Shown: positions 45,993 through 55,469 of the stretch, in pieces
Layout of the letters: each line of letters starts with the position of its first letter
Position numbering within the stretch: the first letter of the stretch is position 1
Assembly: GCA_019114985.1 (NCBI GenBank)
Contig: DXEM01000019.1
Span: 1 to 64,000 of the forward strand
Length of the DNA: 64,000 nucleotides
Direction: 5' to 3'
DNA from: Candidatus Anaerostipes excrementavium
GTDB taxonomy: Bacteria; Bacillota; Clostridia; Lachnospirales; Lachnospiraceae
Notes under the pieces: model-generated
Database searches by the model: none
What the model saw: only the letters and a program-made list of their open reading frames with translations
What the model was told of the DNA's origin: nothing
Position numbers and translations under genes: made by a program

Positions 45993-46467
45993 CTGCCTCT
46001 TTTAGGAAATCATCTAAGATCTTTTCATTTTCTTCGCTTCCCGTTTCTTTTTCAACGACTTTCGCAGCAGCCATCAGAGCGATTCCCGCGATCTCTGACT
46101 GCAGTCCGGCGATTGCCTGCTGTTTCTCTGCTTCGATATCTTTCTGGGCATTCTGTCTGATCTGCGCTGCCTCTTCGTTCGCCTTCTTTACCTTTTCCTG
46201 GTACTCATTCTTCGCCCGTTCCCTGGCGTCCGAAATGATCTGTCCGGCCTCATCCTTTGCCTTACGCAGTGATTCTTCATACTCGGACTTTATCTGAGCT
46301 GCCTCCTCTTTCGCCGCCTTGGCATCCATCAGATCTTTTGAGATCATCTCTTTGCGCTTCTCCATAATAGCAGCAACCGGACCGAATAAAAACTTCCTTA
46401 ACAATAGATAAAATACGACGATATTAACGATTGGCCAGATAATGCCCCAATCCAGTTTTAGAAACAT
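45985..46467 (-). CDS. atpF: ATP synthase b subunit (operon 2)
   Basis: MFLKLDWGIIWPIVNIVVFYLLLRKFLFGPV plus long helix. Confidence 0.94.
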   Translation of the reverse strand: MFLKLDWGIIWPIVNIVVFYLLLRKFLFGPVAAIMEKRKEMISKDLMDAKAAKEEAAQIKSEYEESLRKAKDEAGQIISDARERAKNEYQEKVKKANEEAAQIRQNAQKDIEAEKQQAIAGLQSEIAGIALMAAAKVVEKETGSEENEKILDDFLKEAGV

Positions 46468-46485
46468 ATCTTACCGCCTCCTGTT

Positions 46486-46698
46486 TTATTTCAGAACGAT
46501 CAATAAAATCGCAACGACCAAACCATAGATTGCTGTTGACTCTGCAAGAGCACATCCAAGCAATAATGTCTTATTAATGTTTCCAGCTTCCTCCGGCTGT
46601 CTTGCAATGGCATTCAATGCTCCGTTTGTTGCAATACCGATACCGATTCCTGCTCCTAAACCTGTCAAAACTGCAATTCCTGCTCCTAATAATCCCAT
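46486..46698 (-). CDS. atpE: ATP synthase c subunit (operon 2), no helix-1 Gln
   Basis: GLGAGIGIGIATNGALNAIARQPE, GCALAESTAIYGLVVAILL. Confidence 0.96.
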   Translation of the reverse strand: MGLLGAGIAVLTGLGAGIGIGIATNGALNAIARQPEEAGNINKTLLLGCALAESTAIYGLVVAILLIVLK

Positions 46699-46716
46699 AA
46701 TCTTATTCTCCTTTTC

Positions 46717-47400
46717 TTACTCAATTGATTCATTGATAAACAATGACGTTAGTAAAACAAAAACATATGCCTGAAGCAAACCGTCAAAAAAATCAAAATA
46801 ACAGCTAAACGGCAGCGGCACGATTGCCGGAGCTGCGAATGTAATCAATTCCATCAGGACAAATCCGCCTAGAATATTTCCAAAAAGCCTCATACACAGA
46901 GACAGCGGTCTTGTCACCAGTTCCAGGATGTTGATCGGAACCATCATCGGCATTGGCTCAGCATAGCTGAAAAAATAGCCTTTCAGTCCCTTCTCCCTGA
47001 TCCCGGCAAAGACGATCAAAAATAAACTGATCAATGCGAGTCCTGCGGTTACATTCAAATCTTTTGTCGGCGGCGCAACCCTGAAAAATCCCGAAATGTT
47101 GGAACAAGCCAAATAAATTAACACGGTTCCGAGAAAAGGGATGTACCTTTTACCTTTTTCTCCCAGAAGATCTCCGATGAACCCATATATAAATCCTACC
47201 AAGGCTTCTACATAGATCTGCGGACCTTCCGGAACGACTTTCAGGTTCCTTACAAATATGATGCAAAGCACAACAACGATTGCCATGATGCCCCATGTAA
47301 TCACGGTTGATTCCGGTACCGGTATCCCGCCTGCAATCGGAATCACAAAGCTGGTCTTAAGCTGCAGCGCTTCCATCAGCTTATCTGCCAATGAACCCAT
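46717..47400 (-). CDS. atpB: ATP synthase a subunit (operon 2)
   Basis: NILELVTRPLSLCMRLFGNILGGFVLM. Confidence 0.95.
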   Translation of the reverse strand: MGSLADKLMEALQLKTSFVIPIAGGIPVPESTVITWGIMAIVVVLCIIFVRNLKVVPEGPQIYVEALVGFIYGFIGDLLGEKGKRYIPFLGTVLIYLACSNISGFFRVAPPTKDLNVTAGLALISLFLIVFAGIREKGLKGYFFSYAEPMPMMVPINILELVTRPLSLCMRLFGNILGGFVLMELITFAAPAIVPLPFSCYFDFFDGLLQAYVFVLLTSLFINESIE

Positions 47401-47612
47401 CTTCTCACCTTCTTTATCCTGAGATTTAAACTATATCTAAGATACAGTTTTACTTAAAACAAGAGGGCATTTACACTATGCCCTTAAAGCTTGTAAACAC
47501 CCTTGTCTTTGGTTCATTTTATGCCTCCTTTTTTTATTTGTCAATCCTTTTTCTGTTAAATTTCCGTATATTTTTTATTGATTTTGCACAAAATGACTGT
47601 TTATTTTTTAGT

Positions 47613-47647
47613 AAAAATGCCAGATTGCTTCTCTGCAATCCGGCATC
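47613..47647 (-). terminator. Terminator downstream of LMW-PTP/rpiB
   Basis: minus strand GCCGGATTGCagagaaGCAATCTGGCATTTTT. Confidence 0.75.
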
Positions 47648-47688
47648 TGATCGGTCTGTCATCTCATTGATTCAAGTGATTAGAATCC

Positions 47689-48576
47689 TTAATCTTCACT
47701 CTCAATCATCTGAATCCTTCGAATATGTCTCTCATCATTTGAGAACTTTGTCTCCAAAAATGTATCTACGATATCAAGGGCAAGACCTTCTCCGGTCACA
47801 CGTGCGCCCATCGCCAAAATATTCGCATCGTTGTGCTCTCTTGTTGCTTTGGCACTGAAAGTATCTCCACACAATGCCGCCCGGATTCCCGGTATCTTAT
47901 TGGCTGTAATGGAAATTCCGATTCCTGTTCCGCAGATCAGGATTCCCTGCTTGACCTCCCCTTTCTTGATACCTTTTGCTACTGCTTTCGCATAGATTGG
48001 ATAATCACAAGATTCTTCGGAATAGCATCCATAATCTTTCACTGCATATCCTTTTTCTTCCAAATGTTTGATCACCGCTTGTTTTAAAGCAAAACCTCCA
48101 TGATCGCTTCCAATACCTATCATCTGATTTCCTCCTAACCTTTCTTGCCATATTTTCTGAACCAACCTGGTAATCTGCATGAAGCAGCGTTCATAGTCTT
48201 CGTCTTCCATGCCATATGGATCGATGACTGCGCCGGCAACTCGGGCATACTCATTGATGGTCGCCACCTCTTTGTATCCGTGATATTCTTCCAGAACTTT
48301 TGCTTTCTGCTCCTCCGTCATGGTAAGGATCAAATCACTTTCCTCCACATCTTCCTGCAGGAGCTGGCGGGAATGATAATCCAAAATCTCGATTCCGCTG
48401 TCTCTTACCATTGACGCTGCTTTCGCGTGTACAGGCTCCGGAAAAAGCACGATCAGCCCTCTCGAAATAACTTCGATATCCTTTTGGTGCGCTTCCTTCA
48501 GATATTGCCTAAGCACCGATTCCGCAATAAAACTTCGGCAGGTATTGTTGGTGCTTACCATTATAATCTTTCTCAA
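47689..48576 (-). CDS. rpiB: In-frame fusion: LMW-PTP/YwlE-like domain (P-loop Cys replaced by Ser) + ribose-5-phosphate isomerase B; internal ATG at 48123 can give standalone RpiB
   Basis: TTG start; VSTNNTCRSFIAES; IDPYG; then IGIGSDHGGFALKQAVIKHL...CGTGIGISITANKIPGIRAALC. Confidence 0.9.
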   Translation of the reverse strand: MRKIIMVSTNNTCRSFIAESVLRQYLKEAHQKDIEVISRGLIVLFPEPVHAKAASMVRDSGIEILDYHSRQLLQEDVEESDLILTMTEEQKAKVLEEYHGYKEVATINEYARVAGAVIDPYGMEDEDYERCFMQITRLVQKIWQERLGGNQMIGIGSDHGGFALKQAVIKHLEEKGYAVKDYGCYSEESCDYPIYAKAVAKGIKKGEVKQGILICGTGIGISITANKIPGIRAALCGDTFSAKATREHNDANILAMGARVTGEGLALDIVDTFLETKFSNDERHIRRIQMIESED

Positions 48577-48589
48577 AATATTCTCCTTT

Positions 48590-49642
48590 TTAAATTCGAA
48601 TCATCCTATGGCCTGCTGCCTTCACCAGACGATTCATGACCGCTTCTCCCAGCGACTCTTCCTCGAATCCTTCTGAGTAAATCACATCAACGGCCTTATC
48701 ATCAAATTCTCTCAGAACATCATACAAATTCGCCATCACGGTCTCCATATCGGCTCTTCTCCCTACGGATAAGACTTCATCTGCCTCATAGTCACCGGCT
48801 GTCTCATCTGCAGCAAGAACTCCGACTTTTCCCCCGCGGCTGTGTTCCTGTTCTGTCAGCTCATTGATCTTGGAAACGACAGCCTGCTGGTCTTGTCCAA
48901 GCACAATTGTCATCTGAGCCTTCGGAGCATAGTGCTTATACTTCATTCCCGGGGCTCTCGGCACTCCGCCGTCATCTGCCTTCAAAGACGTATTCATGAC
49001 CGTCTTCTCTCCGATCACACGCTCCATCTCTTCCTTCGTGATCCTTCCGGGTCTTAAAATCACCGGGGGCTCTTCCGTAAAATCTACGATTGTAGATTCC
49101 ACGCCGACCTTCACCGCACCGCCATCTAAGATCAATGGTATCTTCCCGTTCAGGTCATCCATCACATGTTCCGCCTTTGTCGGACTGGGCCTTCCTGAGG
49201 TATTGGCGCTGGGAGCCGCAATCGGCACTTTCGCACATTCAATCAGTTCTCTGGCCACCTCATCTGCCGGCATACGGATCGCCACGGTATCCAATCCTCC
49301 GGTGATACATTCCGGCACCTGTTCTGATTTTCTCAATATAACCGTCAGCGGACCCGGCCAAAAATACTCCATGGCTTTCCTTGCTGTCCGGGGCACTTCA
49401 CTTACAAGATCCTTCAGCATATCCATTCTGCTGATATGAAGGATCAGAGGATTATCCGACGGTCTTCCCTTTGCCTGATAAATCTTCTTGGCAGCATCTT
49501 CCCGAAGGCCATTGCCCCCAAGTCCATACACCGTCTCTGTAGGAAAAGCCACCACTTCTCCCTGACGGATCAGCTCAGCCGCCTCTTCAATCACTTCCTG
49601 ACAATCTTCAATTTGATGAATCTTTCTTAATTTTGTTTCCAT
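48590..49642 (-). CDS. L-threonylcarbamoyladenylate synthase, Sua5/YwlC type
   Basis: GEVVAFPTETVYGLGGNGL...KGRPSDNPLILHI; Sua5 C-terminal domain. Confidence 0.96.
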   Translation of the reverse strand: METKLRKIHQIEDCQEVIEEAAELIRQGEVVAFPTETVYGLGGNGLREDAAKKIYQAKGRPSDNPLILHISRMDMLKDLVSEVPRTARKAMEYFWPGPLTVILRKSEQVPECITGGLDTVAIRMPADEVARELIECAKVPIAAPSANTSGRPSPTKAEHVMDDLNGKIPLILDGGAVKVGVESTIVDFTEEPPVILRPGRITKEEMERVIGEKTVMNTSLKADDGGVPRAPGMKYKHYAPKAQMTIVLGQDQQAVVSKINELTEQEHSRGGKVGVLAADETAGDYEADEVLSVGRRADMETVMANLYDVLREFDDKAVDVIYSEGFEEESLGEAVMNRLVKAAGHRMIRI

Positions 49643-49755
49643 ATTTTCTCCTAAACATACCTTATAAGTATAACATCAAACAAATCAAAAAGAAAGTGCG
49701 TATTATCTAAGCCTGCACATGAATATATTATTACAAAAAGCAAAGGCCCTGTTTT

Positions 49756-50442
49756 ATGAAAAAAGAAAAGAAGATGTTCTTGTTTGGCTGCCTGACCATA
49801 CTTTTATTGATCTCTTTTTCTTCTGTTACGTTTCCGATCTTCGTCAGTCAGACAATCAAAAAGCAGCAAACGATCCTGATCGATCCTGGACACGGGGGTT
49901 CTGATCCAGGCAAAGTCGGCAGCGGAAGCATCCTGGAAAAAGATATCAACCTGTCGCTGTCTCTTCAATTGAAAAAAATATTGGAAAAAGAAAAATTCAA
50001 AGTATATCTGACTCGAGATGGGGATTATAATCTTGCATCGTCAACTTCCAATGTTAAGATTTCAGATTTAAAAAACAGAAAACAGCAGATCTTCGATCTG
50101 GAACCTGCCGCTGTCATCAGCATTCATCAAAACAGTTATCCAAGCGGTGAAGTCAGCGGAGCGCAGGTCTTCTATTATCAGGGTGCTTCTGACAGCAAGC
50201 TTCTGGCCGACTCGATTCAGTCTGCTCTGATCAAAGGCCTGGATCCTTCCAACCGCCGGCAGGCAAAATCAAATGCCGATTATTATCTGCTCAGGGATAA
50301 TCCATATCCTACTGTCATAGTGGAATGCGGCTTCCTGTCAAATGCGGAAGAGCTCAAAAAACTGCAGTCAAAAACTTACCAAAAAAAGGCTGCAAAATGT
50401 ATCCGAGACGGATTAAAAAAGTACCTGAAGCAAATATCTTAA
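49756..50442 (+). CDS. N-acetylmuramoyl-L-alanine amidase (CwlD-like)
   Basis: ILIDPGHGGSDPGKVG...ISIHQNSY...VIVECGFLSNAEE. Confidence 0.93.
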   Translation: MKKEKKMFLFGCLTILLLISFSSVTFPIFVSQTIKKQQTILIDPGHGGSDPGKVGSGSILEKDINLSLSLQLKKILEKEKFKVYLTRDGDYNLASSTSNVKISDLKNRKQQIFDLEPAAVISIHQNSYPSGEVSGAQVFYYQGASDSKLLADSIQSALIKGLDPSNRRQAKSNADYYLLRDNPYPTVIVECGFLSNAEELKKLQSKTYQKKAAKCIRDGLKKYLKQIS

Positions 50443-50484
50443 AGTTTTCCCTGATACACAGAGATTCTATGCCGCAGGGAAAAC
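50443..50484. terminator. Hairpin terminator after amidase gene
   Basis: agttttccctg...cagggaaaacc. Confidence 0.5.
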
Positions 50485-50650
50485 CATAAACTAAGAACCT
50501 TCATCATCATAAAAATCAGCTGCTCCCGCAGACTTTGCCGCAGCTTCCCGCCGACGGGAATCAATGTCCCGCCGGCGCCGCGATTCCCAGCACTGCCTCT
50601 TATTACGGCAATGGATCAGCGGCTGTCTGCTGCGTAAAAGCACTTTGCGT

Positions 50651-50845
50651 TTATTCTCTGATTTTTTGATAATCGACGGCAAAAATCTCCCCTTCCCTGT
50701 TTTCAATGAACTCCTTCATGTAAGAATCATCTTCCTTCAATATAAGATCTACATGTTCCAAATTACGCTTATTGACCGTAATGCCGTCTACACGGACTGC
50801 CAATCCCAGAGACAAATAATAAGATAATTCATCATGATTCGTCAT
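50651..50845 (-). CDS. Hypothetical small protein (64 aa)
   Basis: RBS gggaggg before ATG; overlaps upstream ORF stop (ATGA-type coupling). Confidence 0.5.
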   Translation of the reverse strand: MTNHDELSYYLSLGLAVRVDGITVNKRNLEHVDLILKEDDSYMKEFIENREGEIFAVDYQKIRE

Positions 50846-51042
50846 AACTCCCTCCCATCTGCTGTAACCGTACGTACATTATTCCAGCAATCTTCGCAGT
50901 ATATTCCTGTATCCTCATCAAACCTGTATGAGATACTGTCGCGACATAGTCTAATTATATACATAATTGTAAATTTTTTCAATATATTTTTTGGGGATTT
51001 TTGTAAATACCCTAGAAATACTTTACACTTTTCCAAAGTCAT
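50842..51042 (-). CDS. Hypothetical small protein with CxxC; start uncertain
   Basis: MYIIRLCRDSISYRFDEDTGIYCEDCWNNVRTVTADGREL core, translationally coupled to 50651-50845. Confidence 0.45.
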   Translation of the reverse strand: MTLEKCKVFLGYLQKSPKNILKKFTIMYIIRLCRDSISYRFDEDTGIYCEDCWNNVRTVTADGREL

Positions 51043-51076
51043 ACTATAATAAACATCAAAGTAAGGAGTGATGATT

Positions 51077-51778
51077 ATGAAAATTGAACGTATCAGCGAT
51101 AATCAAATCCGATGCACTTTAAATAAAGAAGATCTCGAAGGAAAGGAAACCCTGTTAAACGAGCTGGCTTTCGGTTCTGACAAGGCCAAAGGCTTATTCC
51201 GCGAGTTAATGAAGAAGGCTTCTGCCGAATTAGGTTTTGAGGCCAACGACATTCCGCTGATGGTCGAAGCGATTCCGGTTTCAAAAGAATGTCTGGTCTT
51301 AGTCATTACCAGGGTCGATAACCCGGAAGACTTCCACCAACATTACAAGAAGCTGGCTAAGAATATTTCTCCGGAACATATTCATATTTCGGAAGACAGC
51401 GATTTGCTGGACTTCCTTAACAGACCGGAGGATTCCCCTCTGAAAGAGTTTGAGGAATCTATGAAGTTCGCTTTGACGGATTCCAGCATAAACATATATT
51501 ATTTCAACACTTTGGAAGAAGTCGCTGCGGCAGCGAAACTGATTCAGTTTTATGATACACGAAGCAGTTTGTACAAGGATCCGGAGAGCCGTTATTATTA
51601 TCTTACGATTGACAGTCTCTCTGATGATCCCAAAGATCAGACAATGGATGAGATTCATTCTATCCTCTCTGAGTACTGCAGACGCCTGCCAAACACTTAT
51701 GCGACTAAGTCTTTATTTAATGAGCATTTGAAGCCTTTGATTCAGGCAAGAGCTGTAGAAGAAATGGTTCAATATTAA
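51077..51778 (+). CDS. mecA: Adaptor protein MecA (ClpC adaptor family)
   Basis: MKIERISDNQIRCTLNKEDLEGK...; RBS aaggagtg. Confidence 0.9.
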   Translation: MKIERISDNQIRCTLNKEDLEGKETLLNELAFGSDKAKGLFRELMKKASAELGFEANDIPLMVEAIPVSKECLVLVITRVDNPEDFHQHYKKLAKNISPEHIHISEDSDLLDFLNRPEDSPLKEFEESMKFALTDSSINIYYFNTLEEVAAAAKLIQFYDTRSSLYKDPESRYYYLTIDSLSDDPKDQTMDEIHSILSEYCRRLPNTYATKSLFNEHLKPLIQARAVEEMVQY

Positions 51779-51784
51779 CCGCAG

Positions 51785-51822
51785 GATCCCCGGAAACCAT
51801 ATTCCCGGGGATCTCTTTTTTA
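51785..51822. terminator. Rho-independent terminator
   Basis: gatccccgg aaaccatattc ccggggatctctttttta. Confidence 0.85.
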
Positions 51823-53004
51823 TTTTGCCGCAGTATAGATTTTGATCAGATCTTCTGCCTTCAGTTTTTTGAACACGCCCAGTTCCGTGGTATCTCCATT
51901 GGTCGCTTTCATTGCCATCTCCTTGATCTGATCTTCGGTCGGTTCTACGCCCAGCTCTTTCATATTTGTCGGCATGTGAATGGAACGATAGAAATTCTCC
52001 ATTGCTTCAATTCCTGCAAGTCCGGTTTCTTTGTCGCCGCCTTTATCCTCTGTGCCCATTACATTTTTTGCAAAACGGGCAAAACGTTCCGGTTTCTCAT
52101 CGATTACATATCTTGCCCAGCTGCCCCAGACCGCTGCAAGTCCGGCTCCATGAGCTACATCAAATAATCCTCCGATTTCATGCTCGATAAGGTGAGTAGC
52201 CCAATCGCCGCCATTTGTCCCGCATCCTGTCAGGTCATTGTGAGATAATGTTCCGCACCACATAATCTCTGCTCTGGCTTCATAGTTTTCCGGATCTTCC
52301 AGCAGAATCTTAGCGTTTTCCATGACATTCCGCATGAGGGATTCCGCAATCCCATCCGTGATCTTCATTGTGTCTTCCAACACAAAATACCGCTCCATCG
52401 TATGCATCAGAATGTCTGTACATCCGCTTTCTGTCTGATATTCCGGCAAAGTATAGGTAAGTTCCGGATTCATAACCGCAAACTTACATCTTGCATAATT
52501 TGTGTTCAGCGCTTTTTTATACCATCCTTCCTCATTTGTAATAACAGAAGAATCGCTCATCTCGCTTCCTGCAGCCGCGATGGTCAAAACAGCTCCGATC
52601 GGCATGCAGCCTTTTGGCTCTGCTTTTCCTGTATAGAGATCCCACACATCACAGTCCGGATTTGCCATTCCGTATCCAATGGCTTTTGCAGAATCAATCA
52701 CGCTTCCGCCGCCCACTGCCAGTATAAAATCAACGCCTTCTTTTCGGCACAATTCAATTCCTTCATAAACTTTTGAAAGTCTTGGATTCGGCACCACGCC
52801 TCCAAGCATCACATAGTCGACATCTTGTGCTTTTAATGCCTCACAGATCCGATCCAAAAGTCCGGATTTTTTTGCGCTTTGTCCTCCGTAATGCAGCAGG
52901 ACTTTTCGGCATCCCTCTTCTTTTACCAATGTTCCCGTTTTTAGCTCTGCCCCTTTTCCGAATACGACTTTCGTAGGTGCATAATACTGAAAATCTAACA
53001 TCAA
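51820..53004 (-). CDS. Iron-containing alcohol dehydrogenase
   Basis: FQYYAPTKVVFGKGAE...AVGGGSVIDSAKAIGYG...DVAHGAGLAAVWGSW. Confidence 0.94.
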   Translation of the reverse strand: MMLDFQYYAPTKVVFGKGAELKTGTLVKEEGCRKVLLHYGGQSAKKSGLLDRICEALKAQDVDYVMLGGVVPNPRLSKVYEGIELCRKEGVDFILAVGGGSVIDSAKAIGYGMANPDCDVWDLYTGKAEPKGCMPIGAVLTIAAAGSEMSDSSVITNEEGWYKKALNTNYARCKFAVMNPELTYTLPEYQTESGCTDILMHTMERYFVLEDTMKITDGIAESLMRNVMENAKILLEDPENYEARAEIMWCGTLSHNDLTGCGTNGGDWATHLIEHEIGGLFDVAHGAGLAAVWGSWARYVIDEKPERFARFAKNVMGTEDKGGDKETGLAGIEAMENFYRSIHMPTNMKELGVEPTEDQIKEMAMKATNGDTTELGVFKKLKAEDLIKIYTAAK

Positions 53005-53076
53005 AAACCTCCGTTTCTCTTGCTAAGAAAAAAGATCCCGCCAGATAATCTATCCAGTGAGATCCTCTTTTCTATT

Positions 53077-53706
53077 TTAGTTTACGCTCTTTTCAAAAGC
53101 TTTTAAAATCAATGCCGCAACATAAGCTCCCGGATCTTCCAGTTCTCTGGACGCTTCTCCACGTGTCGCAGCTCTTCCGTGGACTGCAAGCATTGTCGTT
53201 GTCGCTTTGAATCCTTCTTCTGCAGCCTGTGCAGCTTTTCCTGCCATCTCTGCCAAAGATTCTCCTGCTTCCAAAGACGCCTGAAGGCTTTCTACTGCCG
53301 GATGGATTCCATCCAGGAAAGTCTTATCTCCGACTTTTGCTCCTCCAAGCTTTGCCACTCCGGCTTCATAGGAGGCAAAAATCTGAACGATATCTCCATC
53401 TTCCAAAGATTCTTTTCCTTTCAGATCTTTTCCCGCCTGTTTCAGCCCGGTAGCCATCAAAGAACCCATTGTAGACGGAACTTTATTCGCCATAGCTTTT
53501 CCTGCTGCAAATAAAAGTTTTCCTGCATCTGTGATTGCTCCGTCTTCCACTGCGTCATAAGCCGCTTTGAATCCATCGCTCATGGTAAGACCCAGATCTC
53601 CATCGCCTACAATCCCATCCATGGCAATCAGCTTCTCTTTGTTCTCACTCATAATTTCGCTGATTTCTTTCAGTAAACCAATTAAATATGATGTCTCCAT
53701 TCTCAA
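53077..53706 (-). CDS. dhaL: Dihydroxyacetone kinase subunit L
   Basis: AMDGIVGDGDLGLTMSDGF...ATTTMLAVHGRAATRGEASRELEDPGA. Confidence 0.93.
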   Translation of the reverse strand: MRMETSYLIGLLKEISEIMSENKEKLIAMDGIVGDGDLGLTMSDGFKAAYDAVEDGAITDAGKLLFAAGKAMANKVPSTMGSLMATGLKQAGKDLKGKESLEDGDIVQIFASYEAGVAKLGGAKVGDKTFLDGIHPAVESLQASLEAGESLAEMAGKAAQAAEEGFKATTTMLAVHGRAATRGEASRELEDPGAYVAALILKAFEKSVN

Positions 53707-53712
53707 ATCCTC

Positions 53713-54723
53713 CTAAACTTGTTTAAAGAACGGTGTATCTACCGGATGATCGATATATTCTTTCAGCTCATCATCCAGCTTCAGCAAAGAGATAGAGAAT
53801 CCTGCCATCTCAATTGCTGTCGCATACTCGCCGACATAATATTTATAGACTTTGATTCCTTTCTCTTCCAGTACCTGGTTGATACGGCGTGTCACAATAT
53901 ACTGCTCATCCAACGGAGTCGCTCCAAGTCCGTTTACGAGAACTGCTACTTCATCTCCATTTTCATATGGAAGATCTCCTACGATTTTCTCCAGCATCTC
54001 GTCTACGATCTGATCTGCCGGCTCCAGCTTGCCGCGTCTGATTCCCGGCTCTCCGTGGATTCCCATTCCGATTTCCATCTCATCATCTGCGATCTCGAAA
54101 CTAGGTTTTCCAACTCTAGGAACGGTACAAGGAGTCAGAGCAACGCCCATGGTCCGTACATTCTGATTTGCTTTTTCTGCCACACGTTTTACTTCCTCAA
54201 GAGACAGCATTTTGTCTGCTGCGGCTCCGGCACATTTGTACACGAAGAAAATACCTGCAACACCACGGCGAGTGCTTTTTTCTCCCGGTGCAGACGGTCC
54301 TGCAGAAGCCACATCATCGGCTCCAAGAACCTCTGCGGTTTCGATGTCATCTTCCATCTCCACCTCATCTGCTGCCGGACGGAAGGTAAAGATATCTCCG
54401 TTATAATTTCCGTAAATATATAAAACTCCCGCACCGCTGTCGGCTTCTCTTGTCAAGGCAATCGCCTGATCTACGCTTGGAGACTGGAATACATCACCAA
54501 CTGCGCATCCATCGATCATTCCTTTTCCTACATAACCAAGGAATAACGGAAGATGTCCGGATCCTCCTCCGGTTACGATTCCGACTTTTCCTTCTTTTTT
54601 ATGTTTTGTTACCAGGACCTGCAGATCCCCATCCACGCAGGTAAGATCATCCGCGTGAGCTATGTAGATCCCTTCCAGCATTTCTTTAATATAATTGTCT
54701 GGAGAATTGATAATCTTTTTCAT
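53713..54723 (-). CDS. dhaK: Dihydroxyacetone kinase subunit K, paralog 1
   Basis: [37 protein letters not shown]. Confidence 0.94.
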   Translation of the reverse strand: MKKIINSPDNYIKEMLEGIYIAHADDLTCVDGDLQVLVTKHKKEGKVGIVTGGGSGHLPLFLGYVGKGMIDGCAVGDVFQSPSVDQAIALTREADSGAGVLYIYGNYNGDIFTFRPAADEVEMEDDIETAEVLGADDVASAGPSAPGEKSTRRGVAGIFFVYKCAGAAADKMLSLEEVKRVAEKANQNVRTMGVALTPCTVPRVGKPSFEIADDEMEIGMGIHGEPGIRRGKLEPADQIVDEMLEKIVGDLPYENGDEVAVLVNGLGATPLDEQYIVTRRINQVLEEKGIKVYKYYVGEYATAIEMAGFSISLLKLDDELKEYIDHPVDTPFFKQV

Positions 54724-54794
54724 CTTTTTCGTGCTCCTTCCTACTGCAATCTATAGTTCCATGTTCTCTCCGGCTATTGCGAAAAAACAAAATC

Positions 54795-55469
54795 CTATTT
54801 ATTTGGGAATTTGATCTGAGATGGATATTCCCATTTCTGCAGTTCTTCCGGTGGGAAGAAGTATGGCTCTTCTCCTTGTCCTGCGCAAAGAGCATTGAAA
54901 TATAACTGCGCTAACTCTTCAATATAAGCAGCTCTTAAGTAAGCATCATAAATATCTCCCTGAGATACCGCAACGGCTCCATGTCCCTGAAGCAGGAATA
55001 CATCTGCTTCCTGAACCGGTTCAATAACACTATCAGACAGATCTGTTGTTCCAGGACGTCCGTAAGGCGCTACCGGAATTCTTGATTTTGTAACTCCGAG
55101 ATTTGCGATTTCATATACAACCGCCGGAATTGGCTTATTCAATACGGCAAATGTGGTTGCATACATAGAATGTGTATGGCAGATTGCATTTACATCCGGT
55201 CTTGTTTTATAAATCTGAAGATGCATCAGTGATTCACTGGTCGGACGCAGTCCGGACTGATTTTCGATTACGTTGGCATCCAGATCAAGAACAACCATAT
55301 CTCTTGCTGTTAAAAGATCTCTGTCTACCTGAGTCGGTGTGATAACAACATATCCTGTTTCCGGGTCTCTCGCACTTAAATTACCTGATAAATGTTTGCA
55401 TAATCCTTCTGCCTGCGCACGTTTTGCCATAGCAACTACGTCTTTTTTTAATGATTCTAACATATTCAT
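54795..55469 (-). CDS. Class II aldolase (fuculose-1-phosphate aldolase-like)
   Basis: LCKHLSGNLSARDPETGYVVITPT...ICHTHSMYATTFAVL...LLQGHGAVAV. Confidence 0.92.
   Translation of the reverse strand: MNMLESLKKDVVAMAKRAQAEGLCKHLSGNLSARDPETGYVVITPTQVDRDLLTARDMVVLDLDANVIENQSGLRPTSESLMHLQIYKTRPDVNAICHTHSMYATTFAVLNKPIPAVVYEIANLGVTKSRIPVAPYGRPGTTDLSDSVIEPVQEADVFLLQGHGAVAVSQGDIYDAYLRAAYIEELAQLYFNALCAGQGEEPYFFPPEELQKWEYPSQIKFPNK

Noticed and set aside
47689-48576. Treating the ORF as simply LMW-PTP or simply RpiB
   Set aside because: Both domains are clear in one frame; the internal SD+ATG is noted instead.
50491-50706. 71-aa minus-strand ORF rich in Arg
   Set aside because: Overlaps the better-supported 64-aa ORF in another frame and is low complexity; cannot support it.
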